Shown here piece by piece: positions 1 through 4,342 of a stretch of 6,431 nt of DNA. The stretch is from Phycisphaerae bacterium (lineage in GTDB: Bacteria > Planctomycetota > Phycisphaerae > Sedimentisphaerales > SG8-4). Under the pieces are notes generated by a model. The model saw only the letters and a program-made list of their open reading frames with translations. It ran no database searches and was not told the origin of the DNA. The first letter of the stretch is position 1, and each line of letters begins with the position of its first letter. The translations under genes were made by a program, and so were the position numbers. The DNA lies in contig JAUVYQ010000138.1 in assembly GCA_030603035.1 (NCBI GenBank), positions 1-6,431 of the forward strand, written 5' to 3'.

Positions 1-426
1 GTAGGCGTGGGTGATTTGCTGTGTGGCTTCTGATGCTGTGATTGTATAAGTCGGATCGCTTGCTGGGATCTCAAAGATCACAGGACCATCATCAATTAAA
101 GCAATACCGATTTGTTTGCGAATCATATTGCTTCTGATGTAGTGATTGAACCCGGTCAGGTTGATCGACTCACCAAGCTTGTTGTTCATAACAACGTTGG
201 AACCATAGAGGTTCCAAGCTGCACGTTGAAGGGCGGTCAGTGTTTGAGCCCAGCGGGCAACCAGGAACGACATTGCTGCACGCACTATGGTTTGCAATTC
301 CGTGTTTGGATTAACCGGTTTGGTCCGTGCTCTCGAGTATGCTCCGTACCGGTTTCTTGAAAAGACGTTACCGGCGATTGAGCCTCGCATCTCAGTAATA
401 CCACCACCAAATTTTATAAGTGCCAT
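1..426 (-). CDS. Phage structural-type protein, C-terminus beyond window
   Basis: The frame is open from ATG at 426-424 to the window edge, giving 142 residues without a stop, so the gene is partial at its 3' end. The start is certain because a near-perfect Shine-Dalgarno (434-443) sits 7 nt upstream. The N-terminus reads MALIKFGGGITEMRGSIAGN, followed by a basic, Asn/Arg-rich stretch (FSRNRYG, RTKPVNPNT, about residues 22-42). Next are amphipathic helices with RAAWNLYG and a segment INLTGFNHYIRSN around residue 90. Proteins with this Gly-rich start and RTKPVNPNT motif occur, to my knowledge, as uncharacterised products in environmental tailed-phage genomes; the strong ribosome site suggests abundant, possibly virion, protein. 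That role is inference. It lies downstream of an intrinsic terminator, so it may need its own promoter or read-through. Confidence 0.85.
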   Translation of the reverse strand, partial: MALIKFGGGITEMRGSIAGNVFSRNRYGAYSRARTKPVNPNTELQTIVRAAMSFLVARWAQTLTALQRAAWNLYGSNVVMNNKLGESINLTGFNHYIRSNMIRKQIGIALIDDGPVIFEIPASDPTYTITASEATQQITHAY

Positions 427-433
427 ATTGTTT

Positions 434-443
434 CACCTCCTTT
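434..443 (-). promoter_or_regulatory. Strong Shine-Dalgarno site of the left-edge gene
   Basis: On the minus strand the sequence AAAGGAGGTG lies 7 nt before the ATG at 426. It is close to a full match to the anti-Shine-Dalgarno end of bacterial 16S rRNA and fixes the start codon. Confidence 0.85.
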
Positions 444-460
444 CAAGGCAAATAAGGACA

Positions 461-497
461 AAAAAAAGGTCGGGCACGTTTGCGGCCGCACCCGACC
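461..497 (-). terminator. Rho-independent terminator
   Basis: Read on the minus strand, a GGTCGGG stem (497-491) pairs with CCCGACC (474-468) around a 16-nt loop and is followed directly by seven T residues (467-461). It lies 44 bp downstream of the stop of the 52-aa gene (541-699) and 35 bp upstream of the next start codon. It should end transcription of the 128-aa/52-aa pair and separate it from the left-edge structural gene. Confidence 0.75.
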
Positions 498-540
498 CAC
501 CAAGAGTACTCCATCGGCCGGGAGTGAGTCAAGGGAAAAA

Positions 541-699
541 TTATAATTCTTGACGGATGTAGATTGTCGTATGGTCTTGTGTGTCTGCGAACATGACCCA
601 CCAATCAACACCGTCAATGGGACCGAACTCGGCTCGGGCCTCATCTGAATAGTCGAATGCGATCTTTTCTGCGACCTCTGTGATTGAAGGAACTGCCAT
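541..699 (-). CDS. Small phage protein, 52 aa, unknown function
   Basis: The frame MAVPSITEVAEKIAFDYSDE... ends ...TIYIRQEL and is acidic, with aromatic pairs (DWWVMF near residue 32). Its ATG (699-697) directly abuts the TAA stop of the 128-aa gene (702-700), giving the junction TAAATG. A GGAG lies about 9 nt before the ATG inside the upstream gene. Stop-start contact points to co-transcription and translational coupling. The terminator 44 bp downstream closes the unit. I do not recognise the family. It is called a gene because of the tight junction, the ribosome site and the way it fills the space between the upstream stop and the terminator. Confidence 0.65.
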   Translation of the reverse strand: MAVPSITEVAEKIAFDYSDEARAEFGPIDGVDWWVMFADTQDHTTIYIRQEL

Positions 700-1086
700 T
701 TATGGGATCTCCGACATTTGTGCCTTGCCATAGTAAAAAGCGGCAAGCGGTGGTGGAACGATTAGAGATATTGCAAAACCAGAGCAGGGAGCCAGGGGAC
801 CGGAGTCAAAGGGGGAGCTGGCAGCTGCATGGCCAACAAAAATAATACCGGCCGCACCGGCCCGGTAGGTGAAAGTTTTGAGGCCGGAAAAAAGGCCCCA
901 GTTGCATGCCTGAAGATGAACTTGTTCGAGTTGCCATACCCCGTTTGGAGGTGGGTCCATCCAGGGGAGCCACAGTGGACCGGTTACTATTTCGGTCAAG
1001 GACATGTATAAATATCTTGGAGTTTTGCCTGCGGCCCAGCAGGCCAAACAGTCGTTGCCGTATTCGATTTCTGGCGGTACTCCCAT
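700..1086 (-). CDS. Phage protein of unknown function, CxxCW motif, 128 aa
   Basis: The protein starts MGVPPEIEYGNDCLACWAAG, placing a CxxCW motif at residues 13-17. It continues with GKTPRYLYMSLTEIV, a Pro-rich turn (DPPPNGVWQLEQ) and further cysteines, ending with the aromatic FYYGKAQ near the C-terminus. Gene products with this GND-C-x-x-CW start are, as far as I recall, found as hypothetical proteins next to structural genes in environmental tailed phages. The role here is unknown; the cysteines might bind metal or form disulfides. The Shine-Dalgarno is weak (GTGAG about 8 nt upstream). A weak promoter can be proposed at 1133-1160. It is followed immediately by the 52-aa gene. An overlapping frame at 806-1144 is its shadow. 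Confidence 0.8.
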   Translation of the reverse strand: MGVPPEIEYGNDCLACWAAGKTPRYLYMSLTEIVTGPLWLPWMDPPPNGVWQLEQVHLQACNWGLFSGLKTFTYRAGAAGIIFVGHAAASSPFDSGPLAPCSGFAISLIVPPPLAAFYYGKAQMSEIP

Positions 1087-1090
1087 GGTA

Positions 1091-1310
1091 AGATCTCACA
1101 ATTTCACACATTTCACAGGCCATACTATTACTACTATAACACATAATTAGTTAGTATTAATAGTATAGAGGGGGCAATTCTGTGAGTTCTTTCGTAAGGG
1201 GTGGTCGGGTCGGGACTTAAAACTCACAGGGCCTGTGAGTTTAGCTGTGAGATTATGCCAGGAACTCACAATCAGCTGGCTGGGCAGAGGTTAGCCTGTG
1301 AGTTCCTGGC
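1091..1310. repeat. Cluster of CTCACA/TGTGAG elements with inverted repeats
   Basis: This intergenic stretch carries repeated copies of the core AACTCACAG or its complement. Clear copies start at about 1095, 1180, 1220, 1232, 1245, 1263 and 1297, with looser TTCACA copies at 1103-1117. Two pairs form perfect inverted repeats. One is AAACTCACAGG (1220-1230) with CCTGTGAGTTT (1232-1242), separated by 1 bp. The other is GCCAGGAACTCACA (1257-1270) with TGTGAGTTCCTGGC (1297-1310), separated by 26 bp. A separate 9-bp inverted repeat joins ATACTATTA (1122-1130) and TAATAGTAT (1158-1166). Its position between the recombinase unit and the 128-aa gene fits repressor operators or recombinase/accessory binding sites near attP. 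Which of these applies cannot be told from the sequence. Confidence 0.7.
1133..1160 (-). promoter_or_regulatory. Possible promoter for the 128-aa gene
   Basis: On the minus strand a -35-like TTAATA (1160-1155) and a -10-like TATAGT (1138-1133) are 16 nt apart, about 47 bp before the ATG at 1086. The -35 half matches only four of six consensus positions and the area is AT-rich, so chance matches are likely. It overlaps the 9-bp inverted repeat 1122-1130/1158-1166, which could be an operator. Confidence 0.3.
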
Positions 1311-1329
1311 TCGAATTGTGGAAAACCTG

Positions 1330-1515
1330 TTACTTTTCGGCCGGCTCGAGCAGGATGTATTTTCTTCCCGTGAGTGAGCATATATGGGTTGAGCCGGTAA
1401 GTTGGGTACCGGGCAGGCCGAGGTCCTCGACAAACTTGGTTTCTTCGGGTTTTTTGGTGAGAAGCAAGTATTGTTTTTTTGTTGGTTGGTAATTAATTGA
1501 CTTTTGAAAAATCAT
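1330..1515 (-). CDS. Small protein, 61 aa, unknown function
   Basis: The frame begins MIFQKSINYQPTKKQYLLLT and ends ILLEPAEK. It is basic at the N-terminus and acidic at the end, with no transmembrane segment or recognised motif. The start is well supported: AGGAGG (1526-1521) lies 5 nt upstream of the ATG. The gene begins 18 bp after the integrase stop and probably belongs to the same transcript. In phages a small gene next to the integrase is often an excisionase or regulator, but I see no helix-turn-helix or winged-helix signature, so that is only a positional guess. The first inverted repeat of the TGTGAG cluster lies about 20 bp past its stop. Confidence 0.65.
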   Translation of the reverse strand: MIFQKSINYQPTKKQYLLLTKKPEETKFVEDLGLPGTQLTGSTHICSLTGRKYILLEPAEK

Positions 1516-1520
1516 AAGGA

Positions 1521-1526
1521 CCTCCT
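1521..1526 (-). promoter_or_regulatory. Shine-Dalgarno site of the 61-aa gene
   Basis: AGGAGG on the minus strand, 5 nt before the ATG at 1515. It supports this short gene as real rather than a chance frame. Confidence 0.75.
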
Positions 1527-1533
1527 GAAAATT

Positions 1534-2130
1534 TTAAAGGCCATTAATTGCCTCCGTTAGATCGTCCTGGTTTGGGTGAGTGTATATCTGTGTTGAGTTC
1601 AGGTTTTTGTGGCCGAGCAGCTGCTGAACAACCCGGGCGTTGGTAATTCGCATAAGCTTTGTGCCAAAAGTGTGCCGTAGAATGTGCGGATGTATTCTGC
1701 GGCCGATCGAGCGATCACTCGCATCGCCAATAATCTGCTGGACCCGGCGGGTGGTGATGTGGTTGGTGTTTTTCCCAAAATAAAATGCGTAAAGTGTAGT
1801 TGATGCAAGCAGTGTTGGGAACCAGTGAAATTTGAGTTCATGCACGGCGTTGATAATTTTTAGGCACAGGGGGATCGTTCGCTCTCTTTTGTTTTTTGAG
1901 ATCTCGGGGCGGACGACCAGGCTTTTTTTAGGCTCGGTGCCATACCAGAGATCGGAAACAGTCAGTTGGACCAGCTCGCCGACACGGAGCCCGGCGTAGA
2001 GCATTAACAGGGCCATCGTGTAGTTACGGACAGGGACGGCTCTTTTTTCGCCCCAGTCGTCACATGGAGCAAGTCGAGCTAGGAGTCGCTGTTGTTCGGA
2101 CTCGGTGAGGGTTTTGGGGTTTCCAGGCAT
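1534..2130 (-). CDS. Tyrosine recombinase (phage integrase), catalytic domain only
   Basis: This 198-aa protein carries the complete active site of the lambda-integrase/XerC-D family. R49 lies in AGLRVGEL, K79 in SKNKRERTIPL, H139 and R142 in HPHILRH, H164 in LLGHKNL, and the nucleophile Y173 in QIYTH. These enzymes cut and rejoin DNA through a 3'-phosphotyrosine; here the likely job is phage integration or genome resolution. The usual N-terminal SAM-like core-binding domain (about 90-100 residues) is absent: only about 40 residues precede the first catalytic Arg. I chose the ATG at 2130 because AAAGGAA lies 7-8 nt upstream. The ATG at 2181 would add 17 residues but has a poor ribosome site. 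The start overlaps the end of the 98-aa gene by 52 bp, suggesting coupling. The core-less form may be native or a truncated remnant. Confidence 0.9.
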   Translation of the reverse strand: MPGNPKTLTESEQQRLLARLAPCDDWGEKRAVPVRNYTMALLMLYAGLRVGELVQLTVSDLWYGTEPKKSLVVRPEISKNKRERTIPLCLKIINAVHELKFHWFPTLLASTTLYAFYFGKNTNHITTRRVQQIIGDASDRSIGRRIHPHILRHTFGTKLMRITNARVVQQLLGHKNLNSTQIYTHPNQDDLTEAINGL

Positions 2131-2375
2131 TTGGGGTTCCTTTCGAGATAAGAGATAACGGGGGTGGTTAATTCGTGCCATTGTTCCGGGGTCAATCCTT
2201 CACGCATCTGAAAGAGATTGACCTTGCCAAACGTTACGTGGTTTTTGAAGGTGTGCCCTGGTTTGTGAAAGTTGAGCGAACCTTCAAAAATACATAAATG
2301 GCATGGTCCATCATGGTGGTCCCGGTACCATGCGAGGAGTTCGCCTAAGTGGAGGATTAAAGCTGATTGGTTCAT
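2079..2375 (-). CDS. 98-aa protein upstream of the integrase, unknown function
   Basis: The frame begins MNQSALILHLGELLAWYRDH, followed by an HHDGPCHLCIF segment (CxxC with nearby histidines, residues 20-30). Next is a likely beta-rich middle (FEGSLNFHKPGHTFKNHVTF), a helix LTPEQWHELTTPVISYL (about 62-78), and a Pro/Ser-rich tail PKPSPSPNNSDS encoded within the integrase reading region. The start is supported by AAAGG about 6 nt upstream and by a sigma70-type promoter at 2416-2443. It is the first gene of the unit with the integrase. No family is recognised. The Cys/His cluster could bind metal, and a regulator or recombination partner is possible from position only. Confidence 0.7.
   Translation of the reverse strand: MNQSALILHLGELLAWYRDHHDGPCHLCIFEGSLNFHKPGHTFKNHVTFGKVNLFQMREGLTPEQWHELTTPVISYLERNPKCLETPKPSPSPNNSDS
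2137..2143 (-). promoter_or_regulatory. Shine-Dalgarno site deciding the integrase start
   Basis: AAAGGAA on the minus strand ends 6 nt before the ATG at 2130. The alternative upstream ATG at 2181 has only a weak GGAA close to it, so the shorter 198-aa product is preferred. Confidence 0.6.
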
Positions 2376-2415
2376 TTTCTACCTTTTTAATGAAAAACGA
2401 AATCAGTCTAAGTAT

Positions 2416-2443
2416 ATTATCGGCCAAAACGAAAGAAAGTCAA
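2416..2443 (-). promoter_or_regulatory. Sigma70-type promoter for the 98-aa gene/integrase unit
   Basis: On the minus strand TTGACT (2443-2438, five of six -35 positions) and GATAAT (2421-2416, five of six -10 positions) are 16 nt apart. The predicted start, near 2409, gives a leader of about 34 nt to the ATG at 2375 that includes the AAAGG ribosome site. The surrounding 2376-2490 stretch is strongly AT-rich. This is the best promoter in the window and indicates a bacterial host. Confidence 0.7.
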
Positions 2444-2649
2444 TAGCAAAAACGAAGAAAATAAAGCGAAATTAAAAAAATTCTTTAAGTCCAGAACTTC
2501 GCAGTCTATACAGAAAGCGAAACTGCCTCAGCGGCCGGCTAAGCCAAACGGACTTGTTTGGGTACCGGACCTGTGTCGATCGGGGCTACAATCAGCCCGT
2601 ATGACCCCTCGCAAGCGATTGGGGGTTGTGTGGGCGTCAGGGAAGCAAA

Positions 2650-2660
2650 TAATATATAAA
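2650..2660 (+). promoter_or_regulatory. Possible -10 region for the plus-strand RNA
   Basis: An AT-rich patch inside GC-richer sequence contains TAATAT (2650-2655) and TATAAA (2655-2660). A TTGTGT at 2626-2631 could serve as a poor -35, 18 nt from the first of these. The match is weak. If used, the RNA would begin near 2665 and would exclude the hairpins at 2544-2598. Confidence 0.25.
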
Positions 2661-2691
2661 AGGGTGTACACGGGAATTACGAGGGGTGGAG

Positions 2692-2790
2692 AAAACAACC
2701 ACGGGGAAGCTTCGGCGGGTGGGCAAAACAACACGGGCGAGCCGTTGGCGAGCCGAAAAAACAACACCGCGAAGCGGTCCTCTCATCGTC
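2692..2790 (+). repeat. Three 33-nt units: AAAACAAC linker plus hairpin
   Basis: AAAACAAC occurs at 2692, 2725 and 2758, exactly 33 nt apart. Each copy is followed by a different small hairpin: a CCAC/GTGG stem with a C(UUCG)G loop (2699-2722), a helix with a tandem G-A internal loop (2736-2754), and ACCGC-gaa-GCGGT (2766-2778). The linkers are conserved while the stems differ in sequence, which suggests a repeated structural module within the candidate RNA. Confidence 0.6.
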
Positions 2791-2815
2791 CGGTCGGCTT
2801 CCGCGGGCGATGCTG

Positions 2816-2876
2816 ACGGCAATCCCGCAGGGCCGAGCGATAGCGAGGTGTCGACAGGACTGTCGACAATTGCCGT
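2816..2876 (+). other. Gap-free four-way junction fold
   Basis: ACGGCAAT (2816-2823) pairs with ATTGCCGT (2869-2876) over 8 bp. The 45 nt between them are entirely used by three abutting hairpins. These are CCC-gca-GGG (2824-2832); CC-GA-GC-gata-GC-GA-GG (2833-2848, tandem G-A pairs in the middle); and TGTCGACA-ggac-TGTCGACA (2849-2868). No base is left over at the junction. It is part of the candidate RNA. Confidence 0.65.
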
Positions 2877-3124
2877 GCCTGTAGGCCGCACGGAAAATGA
2901 CGCAACACCGCGGGACACAAGCGATTTTCGAATAGAGCGTAGTGGAGTCCCGGCCTTGTGAGGCGATAGCCGAAAGGGACCGCCTCGCCGCGGTGGTAAG
3001 GAAATTTTTCGAGGCAGGAGAGCGTGAGTCCTGCCGGTGCGGCCGAAGTAAGAGTCGCAAATTCCCCAATTAGGTTGCGCGTCGTACCCCGCGTTTCGCG
3101 GGTTCACGCAAACCGAACAATCAA

Positions 3125-3278
3125 ACGAGACGGGAAAGAAGATTGGTTCCCATTGGTAAGAAACGAAGGGTCCGCAACACTAAAGGTCGTTTTGTGTTTC
3201 GGTCGAACCCCGTTCGACCCGTCTCGTGGGTCTTTGCCCAGTTGTTCGACACGATGTCGAACAACTCACCCACGAGAC
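3125..3278 (+). other. Two competing long stems, possible RNA switch
   Basis: ACGAGACGGG (3125-3134) can pair perfectly with CCCGTCTCGT (3218-3227). The same bases in GTCTCGTGGGT (3221-3231) can instead pair perfectly with ACCCACGAGAC (3268-3278), enclosing a 10-bp hairpin GTTGTTCGAC/GTCGAACAAC (3241-3265). An 8-bp hairpin GGTCGAAC-ccc-GTTCGACC (3201-3219) borders them. The two long stems cannot form at once. Confidence 0.5.
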
Positions 3279-3410
3279 CCGAGACCCCGTAACAAAAACA
3301 GGGAGGTTTTTGGTTGCCGGGGTCGAAGGTTGCTATAACAACGATCATACTATGATAAACACGATCTACCGGATGTACAATAATATTCATCTTAGTAAAA
3401 ACATTTTAAA

Positions 3411-3425
3411 CGGTCCGTAGGACCG
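3411..3425 (+). terminator. Weak hairpin terminator candidate for the plus-strand RNA
   Basis: CGGTCC-gta-GGACCG is followed by GTTTCTGAG. The stem is GC-rich but the T tract is short and interrupted. A second 6-bp stem CTGAGC/GCTCAG (3430-3455) follows. It is the most plausible 3' boundary of the structured region. Confidence 0.3.
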
Positions 3426-3483
3426 GTTTCTGAGCCACCCTGTTTCTTAGCTCAGTCAATCGTGTCATTATGCAACTTCCGGC

Positions 3484-3573
3484 CTTCTGGAACCACACCC
3501 ACGACTTGATTTGCTTCTGGAACCACACCCAAGACTTTATTTGCTTCCAGAACCACACCGAAGATCTTAAGTG
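3484..3573. repeat. Three tandem 30-bp repeats
   Basis: Units begin at 3484, 3514 and 3544 with CTTCTGGAACCACACC or its variant CTTCCAGAACCACACC. Units one and two differ at two positions; unit three is more diverged, mainly in its second half. The array abuts the 18-bp array with only 4 bp between them. There are no unique spacers, so it is not a CRISPR. Function is unknown; protein-binding iterons are one possibility. Confidence 0.85.
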
Positions 3574-3577
3574 CCGT

Positions 3578-3685
3578 ATGATTTTGTGATGTGTGATGAT
3601 TTTGTGATGTGTGATGATTTTGTGACGTGTGATGATTTTGTGATGTGCGATGATTTTGTGATGTGTGATGATTTTGTGATGTGTA
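3578..3685. repeat. Six tandem 18-bp repeats, iteron-like
   Basis: Six head-to-tail copies of ATGATTTTGTGATGTGTG start at 3578, 3596, 3614, 3632, 3650 and 3668. Single changes occur in copies three (gac for gat), four (gcg for gtg) and six (last base), and a degenerate seventh copy begins at 3686. Length and tandem arrangement resemble replication iterons of plasmids and plasmid-like phages. Because 18 is a multiple of three, frames stay open on both strands (for example HITKSS repeats on the minus strand), but no ribosome site or family supports translation. Confidence 0.85.
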
Positions 3686-3797
3686 AGGATTTTGGGTTTG
3701 TGCGTTTGTTTGGCAGTTTGATTAAGAGGGGGCCGAAAGTGTTTTTTGGGGCTATTTTATAGTGGGTGTCGTCTCGAATTTTGCTCAAAAACGGCGG
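3686..3797. other. Unassigned stretch after the HNH gene
   Basis: This segment separates the HNH stop from the 18-bp repeats. It is T- and G-rich on the plus strand. I see no convincing gene, and no clear intrinsic terminator for the minus-strand operon: only a small CTATAAAATAG palindrome-like element. Transcription of the right-hand operon could therefore run into the repeats and the structured region, antisense to the candidate RNA. Confidence 0.4.
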
Positions 3798-4148
3798 TTA
3801 CGGGGTCTGTGTGAGACTTGTTGGTCCTGAGAATTTCACTTGAAGATTGTTCATAGTGTGTTCGGCGGTGTGTTTGGACTTTTCCATATTGACGAGATTG
3901 TGCCGGCGATTGTGCAGGGAATCACGGTCGATATGATGACAGACCTGGCCGAATGGTGTTCGTGCAACGAACCGGTGCATTGATATGGTGATGGTTTTAC
4001 CATCGACAAGGATGTCGGCTTTGGCATACCAGTTATGTTTGGCCTTGACGGCCCGCCAGGCAAACTTGCGAAGTACATGCACATAATCTTTATCAACGAT
4101 CGCTACCTTTCCAAAGGTCAACGGGATTAAGGCGATGTTATTGTCCAT
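3798..4148 (-). CDS. HNH endonuclease, phage free-standing homing type
   Basis: The 116-aa protein opens with the hallmark of small phage HNH enzymes, IPLTFGKVAIVDKDY (residues 8-22), then FAWRAV and a YAKADILVDG strand pair. The nuclease core follows: MHRF (57-60), CHHIDRDSLHNRRHNL (70-85) with catalytic histidine H71/H72, D74, N80 and N84. It would nick or cut DNA using one divalent metal. Many relatives carry a C-terminal AP2 DNA-binding domain; here the protein ends in a short non-conserved tail (FSGPTSLTQTP), so that domain is missing. The ATG overlaps the end of the 68-aa gene by 22 bp and has no clear Shine-Dalgarno, pointing to coupled translation. It is the last gene of the right-hand operon and sits beside the repeat arrays. 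Confidence 0.9.
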   Translation of the reverse strand: MDNNIALIPLTFGKVAIVDKDYVHVLRKFAWRAVKAKHNWYAKADILVDGKTITISMHRFVARTPFGQVCHHIDRDSLHNRRHNLVNMEKSKHTAEHTMNNLQVKFSGPTSLTQTP

Positions 4149-4333
4149 CCGAGCTTTTTCAATACCTCATCAGGATTAATGTTTTTAGTGCCGTTTTGGG
4201 GTTCTTGACCGAGATATAAGAAAGTCATGTTTTTGCCTTTCTCGGCCTTGTATTCACCCCAACCCTTGGCTTCTTTGTTTGTGAAATAGGCTCGGATGTT
4301 GCGTGTTGGTACTATATCGCCAACTTTAAGCAT
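4127..4333 (-). CDS. Small phage protein, 68 aa, unknown function
   Basis: The sequence runs MLKVGDIVPTRNIRAYFTNK, then EAKGWGEYKAEKGK, a strand FLYLGQEP, and a helix INPDEVLKKLGW near the C-terminus. It is compact, charged and soluble-looking. Proteins with the pattern YFTNxEAxGWG...YLGxEP...LxxLGW are, to my recollection, common small hypothetical proteins of tailed phages; no function is known to me. The ATG follows the stop of the 125-aa gene by 9 bp and lacks a strong ribosome site (a GGAG lies about 28 nt upstream), so coupling is likely. Its 3' end overlaps the HNH start. Confidence 0.75.
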   Translation of the reverse strand: MLKVGDIVPTRNIRAYFTNKEAKGWGEYKAEKGKNMTFLYLGQEPQNGTKNINPDEVLKKLGWTITSP

Positions 4334-4342
4334 GATAAATTT

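Larger units (their letters stand above)
2530..3430 (+). ncRNA. Candidate large structured non-coding RNA
   Basis: About 0.9 kb has no credible protein gene but is dense with perfect stem-loops. Examples are 2544-2561, 2583-2598, 2699-2722, 2736-2754, 2766-2778, 2784-2812, a four-way junction 2816-2876, a multibranch unit 2906-2995, 3013-3035, 3073-3114, 3201-3219, 3221-3278, 3283-3324 and 3411-3425. Several details fit RNA made from the plus strand: a C(UUCG)G tetraloop at 2710-2715, a CC-GAAA-GG hairpin at 2970-2977, tandem G-A mismatches inside two helices (2736-2754, 2833-2848), a U-G wobble (2789/2807) and A-rich linkers. On the minus strand these become non-pairing or unremarkable. Ends are uncertain: a weak TATAAA near 2655 could start it, and a GC hairpin at 3411-3425 followed by GTTTCT could end it. 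Phage GOLLD and ROOL RNAs are comparable in size and setting; membership is untested. A DNA-level role, such as a replication origin, is the main alternative. Confidence 0.6.

Noticed and set aside
112..553. Plus-strand frames opposite the left-edge structural gene
   Set aside because: They are antisense to a gene with a strong ribosome site and phage-like sequence, and have no starts or motifs of their own.
806..1144. 112-aa minus-strand frame overlapping the 128-aa gene
   Set aside because: Out-of-frame shadow; the 128-aa product has recognisable phage-protein motifs and a coupled downstream gene.
2131..2181. Upstream ATG giving a 215-aa integrase
   Set aside because: Poor ribosome site compared with AAAGGAA before the ATG at 2130; the extra 17 residues are not part of the conserved domain.
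2637..3107. 156-aa minus-strand frame, with 130-aa and 91-aa frames overlapping it
   Set aside because: Composition is Arg/Pro/Ser-rich and low in information, there is no ribosome site or family motif, and several frames are open at once because the region is GC-rich and hairpin-rich.
2530..3430. Group I or group II self-splicing intron
   Set aside because: I could not find the conserved group I core elements or a group II domain V, and no interrupted gene is visible on either side.
2582..3430. tmRNA, RNase P RNA or tRNA genes
   Set aside because: Signature sequences of tmRNA and RNase P were not found. GGTCGAACCCC at 3201 resembles a T-arm but is part of a perfect 8-bp hairpin with a 3-nt loop and has no cloverleaf around it.
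3484..3685. CRISPR array
   Set aside because: Repeats are directly tandem with no unique spacers and no cas genes nearby.
3567..3788. Frames through the 18-bp repeats (HITKSS repeats on minus, DFVMCD repeats on plus)
   Set aside because: They stay open only because the repeat length is a multiple of three. Starts are TTG or GTG without a ribosome site.
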